From Eriocheir sinensis (Eukaryota > Arthropoda > Malacostraca > Decapoda > Varunidae): a DNA stretch of 64,000 nucleotides. Positions 55,391 through 64,000 of the stretch are shown piece by piece (position 1 is the stretch's first letter; each line of letters opens with the position of its first letter). The stretch spans positions 3,607,718 through 3,671,717 of the forward strand of contig NC_066568.1 in the NCBI RefSeq assembly GCF_024679095.1, written 5' to 3'. The notes under the pieces were generated by a model. It searched no databases, was not told where the DNA came from, and saw only the letters and a list, made by a program, of their open reading frames with translations. The position numbers and the translations under genes were made by a program.

Positions 55391-55962
55391 TACAAACACA
55401 ACCGTTTGCTGGGATGACAAATAAATAACATCGGAAAATAAGATGGAAAATGTACAATGTGTAGATTTGTTTGAAGAGTAAATTGTGGCAGTATTTGGAA
55501 AATCGAGAGATGGATGGATGTAGATAAATAGATAGATAGATTATTGAAAAACTGACAGTCAGGCGGACAGGCAGACAAACAGACTAGCATCGACAGAGAC
55601 TTAGAGAGAAACTTATTGTTAGAACAAAACTGAACAGCTAGAGAAAAAAAAGACTAGACATGTCAGAGAGAGAAAAAAAGTTCTAATCACGTTTTTCTCC
55701 AATATGAAGAACTTGAAAAAGGTCACGAAGAACCCTGAAGGGTGGGCGGTGTGGGTTGAGGGTGGGTCAGAGTGGGCGTTGGTGGGCGTAGGTGTGGGCG
55801 TGGGAGTGGGCATGGGTAAGTGTGTGTACAAAGGTGTGAGATCGTTGGAGGAGCAGAGATGGGTTAGAAAAAAAGTGCGAGGAGACAAAGATCCTTAGTC
55901 CATGGCGGGGTCATGGCGTGGGCGTGGGTGTGTGCGGGCGTGGGCGTGGGCAGGCGTGGGCG

Positions 55963-57133
55963 TTAGTGCACGAAGGTGTCGGAGCGCTCGTAGGGCAGCG
56001 GCGGGGCCACGGGCAGCACCGCGCCCTCAGGCTGGTAACCTCCCGCGCCGGCGGTGAAGGAGATGGCCACGGGGGTGCCGTCTGGGCTGGTGTAGCTGGG
56101 GGAGGGGGGGGGAGGTTAGCGTGGTGGTGATATTGTGCTCGCCACTGTATTTGTCACCTGTGGGCAACACAAGTCTAGGCGCCCAAACCTGAACGTTTCG
56201 CTTACTTCCCTGTGGGTACATTTACGTGTAAGATACCATGCGTTCTAAAGTTATCATGGGCAGAATGGAAGAAACTGTAAAGAGTGGCAGAAGCAGGAAA
56301 CCAACCACGATAGGACGGGACAATGCCGGACATTGCTCTGAGAGACGCACAGGCAAGGTCAACACAGCCGTGAAGGAGGCAGTTAGGGCGAGGGAAACAT
56401 TGTATATGGCGGCTGATTTGAACCATGGACGCCCCCGGGATTGTTTCGTTAGATTCCAAACATCCTCGTTGGATACGAATATGGGACGAGGGTCAGTAGT
56501 GTCGTTAGACGGGAATTCGTTATATGCGAACTCGTTATATAAGAGATCTTACTGTGCACCGAATTGCACAGTGATCAGAGGATGGCGGCGAGGACAGTCA
56601 TTTGATGAACTTCCCTTCCCTCCCAACCACCTCTGCCCCGCTCACCTGAAGGCGCCGGAGGACTCCTGGCCGTCGGCCTGGCGCCCCGCCTCGCTGCGCA
56701 CGATGCCGTTGCCGGTCTCGAAGTCGAAGGTGTACTCGCCCGCGGCGTTCTGGGAGCGGTCGTCCTTCAGGATGGGGATCGGCTTGTCGTAGCCGGGCGC
56801 CGCCGCCGCCGCTGCCACCACCACGCTCAGCTGGGGGAGAGGGGAAGGTTACCCGGGGAATGAGGTAACGGGGGTTTGCACAGGGGAATGGGGAAGAGAA
56901 GGGAAGAGGAGGATGGGTATTGCATGGGAATGCTATCTAGGGAATGAAGGTTTGCGAGGGGAATGAAAAATGTGGAGGATGTGTTTATTGGAAATAAGAA
57001 GGGAGAATAGAAGTTACATATGGCTTAAAAGGGAAAGTACTATAGAGAATGGTTAGCTGAGGAGTTAGAAGGAAAAGGGAAATGCTCTCTCTCTCTCTCT
57101 CTCTGTACTCACGATCAGTAGGCAGAAGTTCAT
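55963..57133 (-). CDS. RR-1 cuticle protein, array copy 2
   Basis: Same three-exon structure as copy 1: 57133-57113, 56830-56646 and 56095-55963, 112 residues. Exon lengths are 21, 185 and 133 nt, identical in all three copies, and the splice sites are conserved. The signal peptide and R&R domain are as in copy 1; the C-terminus reads VAPPLPYERSDTFVH. Intron 2 is 550 bp and holds a roughly 450-bp block (56150-56610) also present in copy 3 but not copy 1. That block contains the open frame at 56238-56792, which runs into exon 2 antisense and is not considered a gene. Coding sequence differs from copy 3 only at scattered positions. Confidence 0.93.
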
Positions 57134-57195
57134 GGTTGTGTTGCTTCCTCGAGAGCTCACGAAGGAGTGTGTGGCAAAGAGCGGCGCGCAGGCCC

Positions 57196-57202
57196 TTATA
57201 TA
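57196..57202 (-). promoter_or_regulatory. TATA box, cuticle copy 2
   Basis: Minus-strand TATATAA, 63 bp upstream of the ATG, in the same context as copies 1 and 3. Confidence 0.8.
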
Positions 57203-57259
57203 CCTCCCCGCAGCTGACCCGCTCCGCCCTAGCTGCGTCCTTGAGGCGGCGGCGGAGAG

Positions 57260-57960
57260 AGAGAGAGAGGGAGAGAGAGAGAGGAACAAACAACTCTCCG
57301 TGTTCTTTATTTCCTCTACAAGCCTCATGAGTACGTGAATGTCTCGAGCAGCGACCTCAAGTCTTGAGCCGCTCAGTAACCTCCAGGGGCGGCACACCAA
57401 GCCTCTATACAGCCTCCGATGTGTCATGGAGGGCCGAACAGGCTTGGCGGGGCTCTTCTCATTTCCCATATACACACTCTCCCCTTTTTTTTAATTTCCC
57501 TCGTAAGCCTTCATTTCCTACATAGCATTCCCCATATTCTTTTTCCCAGGTAACGCTCTCTTCCCCATTCCCCTTGGCAAGCCCCCCCCCGTTACCTCAT
57601 TCCCCCCGTGACCAAGCTTAGGGAGCCGTCGAGTTGGGCTGAGGAGGGGAGCCTACTCTGGTCTGAGGGTCCATTAGTGTTTTTTATCGGCGTCGCAGAC
57701 ACCGATCAACAGATTGTCCATCTTCTTGTTGTTGTTGTTCTCTTAAAGTTGTTTGTAGACATGACATTGTATAATAACATTTGTTAGCCCTGATGAACCC
57801 TACAACATGGCATTATAAACAAAGTCAGCTTTTTTTTGTGTTGTTGTTTATACGTCTTGGCCTGTGGCGCCGGTAGGCCTTCATAGTAGGGCCTGATGGT
57901 CGGCCCCAGCCCGTTGTGGCGCAGGCAAGTGTTTATAGTGGCGCCATCTTTACTTCTCAG
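57260..57960. other. upstream region of cuticle copy 2
   Basis: (GA)n at 57257-57282, conserved upstream blocks to about 57470, then 57500-57610 (CCTCGTAAGCCTTCATTTCC ... GTTACCTCATTCCCC), which is intron-1 sequence in inverted orientation. From 57640 to 57950 there is a segment absent from units 1 and 3, ending GTTGTGGCGCAGGCAAGTG; a similar GGTGGTGGCGCAGGCGAG occurs at 27792. Confidence 0.6.
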
Positions 57961-58543
57961 CATTTTCCCTTTTAGACCCCTAGTTGCATAATATAAATTG
58001 TTGGGGGTGTGTTGGAGGGTCATGCGACGCCGATCTAGCACAGTTTTTGTGCTATTAACACTTGTTGCCGTTCAAGATCCAGAAGTCGCGTAAAACTATC
58101 ACCGGGAAAGCAAAACACTCCGTGAAAATCCCATCAGTTTATTTTGTTTTAGATTCGGCGCCATATGACCCTGCAGTTGCCTCGCCAAGAACTAAACGCC
58201 CCAATAATCATCATCATCATCTGCGAGAGGCTGTTGAAACGGACGATCTCCGGCGCCGAACACGTTACTTGTCCCTCCGGCGCCGAATACGTATTTGTCC
58301 CTCCGGCGCCGCGTCTCGGGTTCGGCTTCCCGTGGAGTCAGTTTCAGGGTCCGGTAAGTAAAGAATGTTCGGCGCCGCGTTGCGTTGCGGCGCCGCAGCC
58401 TCGGCCCGGGGCGTCTTTTAGTATTGGGGTCTAGCTCAGCCCAGTAATCACAAAATTATCACCGGCGTGGCGAGTGGGCGTGAACACGTGACAAGGACGT
58501 GAACCGGACGGGATCCAGTTGAATGTTTTCCAGATTTATCAGT

Positions 58544-59103
58544 TCCAGCGTCGTGTTCCTGGCTGTCCCCCTATTCCTGGCTATCCTCCCGCGAACTGCG
58601 CATGCTCAGAAGCGAATGTAAACAAATAAAGACTTGTTGATAAACAGCTGTCCTCATGCACGCATCCCCCGACAGCATAGCTTTGCTTACTTCGCTTCCC
58701 CCCCCTCCGCCCCCACACACACACACACCTCATGAACCTATGATGCCCTCTTCGCCCCTCCAAAAAATCTGCCAGAATTACGGGCCTGCATATGCACATC
58801 GACAGTTTTTTTTTTTCAATAGCAAAATGCTATTTCCCTAAAATATACTCCTGAATCACTGCATGAAGGCTTTTCATTCCCTTCACCTGTTACACGACAG
58901 AGCGTCGTACTGGATTCATGAATGTTCTCCCTATGAAAGAATAAAACAGTGTGCCCTCCCGTGCTGGAACACTCTGGGGGCAGTCACGTACACGGGACCA
59001 GCTGCGTACACGGGTCCGTGTTCATAGCGATCAGCCTTTTGTTTCAAAACAAGGGGGGACAGTCAGGAACAGAGGGCAGCCAGGAACACGACACCGGCCT
59101 GGA
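58544..59103. mobile_element. TIR element in array spacer, unit 2
   Basis: Left TCCAGCGTCGTGTTCCTGGC and right AGCCAGGAACACGACACCGG-CCTGGA are inverted repeats, and TGTAAACAAATAAAG inside the left end matches CTTTATTTGTAAACA just beyond the right end. About 560 bp. It has short frames but no recognisable transposase. Confidence 0.6.
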
Positions 59104-59172
59104 CTGTTCCTTTATTTGTAAACAATAGTCATTTGATATCCGGAGCTATTGACAAATATTATTATGGCATAT

Positions 59173-59750
59173 ATAATATTTTACTAGGACTAACCTTAAC
59201 TTAATTTCTCCACCAACTCGACACAGTCTTCCAAACACCTATCCCCTATTCTTCGATAACACTCAGCTGTCCCCTTCTTCTACACCAAACATTTTACTAG
59301 GACTATCCTTAACTTAATTTCTCCACCAAAACGACACAATCTTCCAAACACCTATCCCCTATTCTTCAATAACACTCAGCTGTCCCCTTCTTCTACACCA
59401 AACATTTTACTAGGACTATCCTTAACTTAATTTCTCCACCAAAACGACACAATCTTCCAAACACCTATCCCCTATTCTTCGATAACACTCAGCTGTCCCC
59501 TTCTTCTACACTAAACATTTTACTAGGACTAACCTTAACTTAATTTCTCCACCAACTCGACACAGTCTTCCAAACACCTATCCCCTATTCTTCGATAACA
59601 CTCAGCTGTCCCCTTCTTCTACACTAAACATTTTACTAGGACTATCCTTAACTTAATTTCTCCACCAACTCGACACAATCTTCCAAACATCTATCCCCTA
59701 TTCTTCAATGACACTCAGCTGACCCCTTCTTCTACACTAAACATCCTCGG
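59173..59750 (+). repeat. 113-bp LINE-derived tandem repeat, 5 copies
   Basis: The same unit as at 54552, with starts at about 59179, 59292, 59405, 59518 and 59631. Unit 1 has two copies and unit 3 one, so the array length changed after the large duplication. Confidence 0.85.
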
Positions 59751-60131
59751 CCTATCCTTAACTCCAAATCTTAACTGGAAACTTCATATCTCTTTCTAAA
59801 TCATCTTTCTCGGGGATAGATGTTCTGTATCGTCTCCACCATTCTTTCCCCCTCTCAGTTGCTGTCCATATACAGGGGCCTTGTCCGCCCTCGTATGGAG
59901 TATGTATGCATCTCACGTGTGGGGGGCTCCACACACACAGCTCTTTTGGACAGAGTGGAGTCTAAGGCTCTTCGTCTCATCAACTCCCCTCCTCTCACTG
60001 ACAGTCTTCTACCTATCAACTTCCGCCGCCATGTTGCCTCTCTGTCTATCTTCTATCAGTACTTTCATGCTGACTGCTCTTCTGAACTTGCTAACTGCAT
60101 GACTCCCCCCTTCCGCGGCCCCGTTGCATAA
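59751..60131 (+). pseudogene. non-LTR retrotransposon RT fragment, unit 2
   Basis: Nearly identical to 54781-55168, with QLLSIYRGLVRPRMEY, LRLINSPPLTDSLLPINF and SSELANCM. It carries the same disruption after RPRM as unit 1, so the fragment was already broken before the duplication. Confidence 0.8.
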
Positions 60132-60350
60132 GACACTTTACCCTGTCTCATCCCTGTGCTATGCAACTTACTAATGCAAGAGTTAACCAGCATCTTCACT
60201 CTCTCATCCCTTCACTGGTAAACTCAGGAACAGCCTCCTTTGTCCAGGTTTCTTCCTTTCTACAACTTTCATAGATAGTGTTTTCTTCTCTTTTTTTTTA
60301 ATATTACTATTTAGAATGAAGGAAAATACACCAGTGTTTTTGCATCACTC

Positions 60351-60356
60351 TTTATT
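60351..60356 (-). terminator. candidate poly(A) signal, cuticle copy 3
   Basis: Minus-strand AATAAA, about 590 bp downstream of the stop. The interval contains GATA repeats (60490-60515) and a CAGGCAGACAAA repeat (60570-60608). Confidence 0.5.
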
Positions 60357-60943
60357 TACAAACACAACCGTTTGCTGGTATGACATAAATAAATAACATC
60401 GGAAAATAAGATAGAAAATGTACATTGTGTAGATTTGTTTGAAGAGTAAATTGTGGCAGTATTTGGAAAATCGAGAGATGGATGGATGTAGATAGATAGA
60501 TAGATAGATAGATAGATGATTGAGAAACTGACAGTCCGGCAGACAGATATACTGAAACAAGCAGATAAACAGGCAGACAAACAGGCAGATAAACAGGCAG
60601 ACAAACAGACTAGCGTCGACAGAGACTTTGAGAGAAACTTATCGTCAGAACAAAACTCAACAGCTAAAGAAAAAAAAAGACTAGACGTCAGAGAGAAAAG
60701 AAAATCCTAATCATGTTTTTCTCCAATATGAAGAACTAGAAAAAGGTCACGAAGAACCGTGAAGGGTGGGCGGGTGTGGGTCAGAGTGGGCGTGGGTGGG
60801 CGTAGGTGTGGGCTGGGAGTGGGCGTGGGTAAGTGTATGTACAAAGGTGTGAGATCGCTGGAGGAGCAGAGATGGGTTAGAAGAAAGATCCTTAATCCAT
60901 GGCGGGGTCATGGCGTGGGCGTGGGCGTGTGCGGGCGTGGACG

Positions 60944-62136
60944 TTAGTGCACGAAGGTGTCGGAGCGCTCGTAGGGCAGCGGCGGGGCCACGGGCAGCAC
61001 CGCGCCCTCAGGCTGGTAACCTCCCGCGCCGGCGGTGAAGGAGATGGCCACGGGGGTGCCGTCTGGGCTGGTGTAGCTGGGGGAGGGGGGGGAGGTTAGC
61101 GTAGTGGTGATATTGTGCTCGCCACTGTATTTGTCACCTGTGGACAACACAAGTCTAGGCGCCCAAACCTGAACGTTTCGCTTACTTCCCTGTGGGTATA
61201 TTTACGTGTGAGATACCATGGGTTCTAAAGTTATCATGGGCAGAATGGAAGAAACTGTAAAGAGTGGCAGAAGCAGGAAACCAACCACGATAGGACGGGA
61301 CAATGCCGGACATTGCTCTGAGAGACGCACAGGCAAGGTCAACACAGCCGTGAAGGAGGCAGTTAGGGCGAGGGAAACATTGTATATGGCGGCTGATTTG
61401 AACCATGGACGCCCCCGGGATTGTTTCGTTAGATTCCAAACATCCTCGTTGGATACGAATATGGGACGAGGGTCAGTAGTGTCGTTAGATGGGAATTCGT
61501 TATATGCGAACTCGTTATATAAGAGATCTTACTGTGCACCGAATTGCACAGTGATCAGAGGATGGCGGCGAGGACAGTCATTTGATGAACTTCCCTTCCC
61601 TCCCAACCACCTCTGCCCCGCTCACCTGAAGGCGCCGGAGGACTCCTGGCCGTCGGCCTGGCGCCCCGCCTCGCTGCGCACGATGCCGTTGCCGGTCTCG
61701 AAGTCGAAGGTGTACTCGCCCGCGGCGTTCTGGGAGCGGTCGTCCTTCAGGATGGGGATCGGCTTGTCGTAGCCGGGCGCCGCCGCCGCCGCCGCCACCA
61801 CCACGCTCAGCTGGGGAGGAGGGGAAGGTTACCCGGGGAATGAGGTAACGGGGGCTTGCACAGGGGAATGGGGAAGAGAAGGGAAAGAGGCGTTACCTGG
61901 GAAGAGGAGGATTGCCTGGGAATGCTATCTAGGGAATGAAGGCTTGCGAGGGAATGAAGGAAAGGGGAGATATGTGTATGGGGAATAAGAAAGGGGAGAG
62001 GGAGAATAGAAGAGTTACATGTGGATTTAAAGGGAAAGTATTAGAGAATGGTTTGTAGAGAAGTGAGAAGGAAAAGGGAAATGCTCTCTCTCTCTCTCTC
62101 TCTCTCTGTACTCACGATCAGTAGGCTGAAGTTCAT
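60944..62136 (-). CDS. RR-1 cuticle protein, array copy 3
   Basis: Exons 62136-62116, 61810-61626 and 61076-60944; 112 residues with the same RR-1 domain as copies 1 and 2. The only visible coding change in exon 1 is Cys4 to Ser in the signal peptide (MNFSLLI). Exon 2, intron 2 and exon 3 are almost identical to copy 2 over about 850 bp, with a few substitutions (for example at 61143 and 61487), which suggests recent duplication or gene conversion. Confidence 0.93.
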
Positions 62137-62198
62137 GGTTGTGTTGCTTCCTCGAGAGCTCACGAAGGAGTGTGTGGCAAAGAGCGGCGCGCAGGCCC

Positions 62199-62205
62199 TT
62201 ATATA
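62199..62205 (-). promoter_or_regulatory. TATA box, cuticle copy 3
   Basis: Minus-strand TATATAA, 63 bp upstream of the ATG. A (GA)n run at 62254-62305 lies 50 bp further upstream, longer than in copies 1 and 2. Confidence 0.8.
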
Positions 62206-62252
62206 CCTCCCCGCAGCTGACCCGCCCCGCCCTAGCTGCGTCCTTGCGGCGG

Positions 62253-62308
<56 letters not shown>

Positions 62309-62515
62309 CAAACAACTCTCCGTGTTCCTTATTTCCTCTACAAGCCTCCTGAGCCCGTGAATGTCTCGAGCAGCGACCTCAAGTCTTTTAGCCGCTCAGT
62401 GACCTCCAGGCGCGGCACACCAAGCCTCTGTGCAGCCTCCGGTGCGTCCTGGAGAGCCGAACAGGCTTGGCGGAGCTCTTCTCATTCCCCATATTCACAC
62501 TCCTCTTTTTCATTC

Positions 62516-62815
62516 CCCTCGTAAGCCTTCATTTCCTACACAGCATTCCCCATCTTCCTTTTCCCGGGTAACGCCTCTTTCCCCTCTCTCTTCCCCATTC
62601 CCCTTTGCAAGCTCCCCGTTACCTCATTCCCCAGGTAACCCTTCCCCTCTCTCTTCCCCATTCCCCTTTGCAAGCTCCCCGTTACCTCATTCCCCAGGTA
62701 ACCCTTCCCCTCTCTCTTCCCCATTCCCCTTTGCAAGCCCCCGTTACCTCATTCCCCAGGTAACCCTTCCCCTCTCTCTTCCCCATTCCCCTTTGCAAGC
62801 TCCCCGTTGCTTCAT
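62516..62815. repeat. inverted copy of intron 1 plus 62-bp tandem repeat, 4 copies
   Basis: CCTCGTAAGCCTTCATTTCC ... GGGTAACGCCTCTTTCCCC is the reverse complement of intron-1 sequence at about 61825-61950. It passes into four copies of a unit with CTCTTCCCCATTCCCCTTTG and TACCTCATTCCCCAGGTAAC, also inverted intron-1 sequence. Confidence 0.8.
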
Positions 62816-63171
62816 CCGGCGCCGTATGACCCTGCAGTTGCGGCGCCAAGAAGTAAACGCCCCAATAATCATCATCATCTGCGGGAGGCTTTTGAAACAG
62901 ATGATCTCCGGCGCCGAATAAATGGTCCCTCCGGCGCCGCGTCTCGGGCTCGGCTTCCCGTGGATTCAGTTTCAGGGTCCGATAAGCAGAGTGTTCGGCG
63001 CCGCGTTGCGTTGCTGCGCCGCAGCCTCGGCCCGGGGCGTGTCTTGCAGTATTGGGGTCCAACTCAGCCCAGTAATCACAACATTATCACCGGCGTGGCG
63101 AGTGGGCGTGAACGCGTGACAAGGACGTGAACCGGACGGGATCCACTTGAATGTTTTCCAGATTTATCAGT

Positions 63172-63731
63172 TCCAGCGTCGTGTTCCTGGCTGTCCCCCT
63201 ATTCCCGGCTATCCTCCCGCGAACTGCGCATGCTCAGAAGCTAATGTAAACAAATAAAGACTTGCTGATAAACAGAGCTGTTCTCATTAACGCATCCCCC
63301 GACAGCATAGCTTTGCTTACTTCGCTCGCCTCCCCCCCCCCCCCCCATCACCTCATGAACCTATGATGCCCTCTAGCCCCCCTCCAAAAAATCTGCCAGA
63401 ATTACGGGCCTGCATATGCACATCGACAGTTTATTTTTTTTTTAAATAGCAAAATGCTATTTCCCTAAAATGTACTCCTGAATCACTGCATGAAGGCTAT
63501 TCATTCCCTTCACCTGTTACACGACAGAGCGTTGTACTGGATTCATGAATGTTTTCCCTATGAAAGAATAAAACAGTGTGCCCTCCCGTGCTGGAACACA
63601 CTGGGGGGCAGTCACGTACACGCGACCAGCTGCGTACACGGATCCGTGTTCATAGCGATCAGCCTTTTGTTTCAAAACAAGGGGGGACAGTCAGGAACAG
63701 AGGGCAGCCAGGAACACGACACCGGCCTGGA
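63172..63731. mobile_element. TIR element in array spacer, unit 3
   Basis: Same termini as 58544-59103 (TCCAGCGTCGTGTTCCTGGC ... AACACGACACCGGCCTGGA), with an expanded C-run near 63332. Confidence 0.6.
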
Positions 63732-63799
63732 CTGTTCCTTTATTTGTAAACAATAGTCATTTGATATCCGGAGCTATTGACAAATATTATGGCATATAT

Positions 63800-64000
63800 A
63801 ATATTTTACTAGGACTATCCTTAACTTAATTTCTCCACCAACTCGACACAGTCTTCCAAACACCTATCCCCTATTCTTCGATAACACTCAGCGGTCCCCT
63901 TCTTCTACACTAAACATCCTCGGCCTATCCTTAACTCAAAATCTTAACTGGAAACTTCATATCTCTTTCTAAATCATCTTTCTCGGGGACAGGCGTTCTG
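63800..64000 (+). pseudogene. LINE-derived repeat and RT fragment, unit 3, cut by window edge
   Basis: One copy of the 113-bp unit (to about 63910), then AAACATCCTCGGCCTATCC and the start of the RT fragment to GGGGACAGGCGTTCTG at 64000. By analogy with units 1 and 2, a further cuticle gene should lie beyond the edge. Confidence 0.7.

Noticed and set aside
56238..56792. 184-aa frame, duplicated at 61218-61772
   Set aside because: Lies in cuticle intron 2 and runs antisense through exon 2. Its conservation between copies 2 and 3 reflects recent duplication, and it is absent from copy 1.
59820..60131. Intact retrotransposon gene
   Set aside because: Only the C-terminal RT part remains; the catalytic motifs are missing and the frame is disrupted after RPRM.

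Overview
The window looks like nuclear DNA of an arthropod, most likely a decapod crustacean. It has introns with consensus GT-AG sites, an RR-1 chitin-binding cuticle protein gene array, short TTAGG/CCTAA tracts (the arthropod telomere motif), a tRNA-derived SINE and an extreme density of microsatellites and minisatellites. Nothing suggests bacteria, plasmid or virus.

Five gene loci are supported. (1) Plus strand, 2125-8091: the 3' part of a long, disordered Pro/Ser/Thr-rich protein. Four exons join in phase. It may be a CRACD/KIAA1211-like cytoskeletal regulator, but this is only a motif impression. (2) Plus strand, about 27571-35756: a complete syntaxin (Qa-SNARE) gene with N-terminal Habc region, SNARE helix with zero-layer Gln, and tail anchor. 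Seven exons are separated by repeat-filled introns. (3-5) Minus strand, 51157-52944, 55963-57133 and 60944-62136: three tandem copies of a 112-residue secreted RR-1 cuticle protein gene with the same three-exon structure and a TATA box. Copies 2 and 3 lie about 4.98 kb apart, and the repeating unit runs off the right edge.

Almost everything else is repetitive. 1-2124: minisatellites. 8092-16570: degenerate tandem duplications and a tRNA-derived SINE. 16571-20761: two TTAA-bounded elements filled with a 99-bp tandem repeat that is a piece of a non-LTR reverse transcriptase read on the minus strand. 20762-27570: microsatellites and the first of four piggyBac-like (TTAA, CCC...GGG) elements with an internal 35-bp minisatellite. 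35757-46340: C-rich and T-rich repeats, (GA)n, a 275-bp repeat and a 144-bp satellite. 46664-50441: another RT-fragment element, a direct duplication and a foldback element with about 200-bp arms. 50442-64000: the cuticle array, whose spacers hold fragments of a second LINE family, TIR elements and minisatellites.

The most unusual theme is that at least two terminal-repeat element families carry internal minisatellites whose copy number differs from insertion to insertion, and two unrelated reverse transcriptase fragments have each been amplified in tandem. A Tigger-like 428-bp element at 35184-35611 sits inside a tandem repeat whose neighbouring unit preserves the empty site. All of this is read by eye; no database search or alignment program was used.
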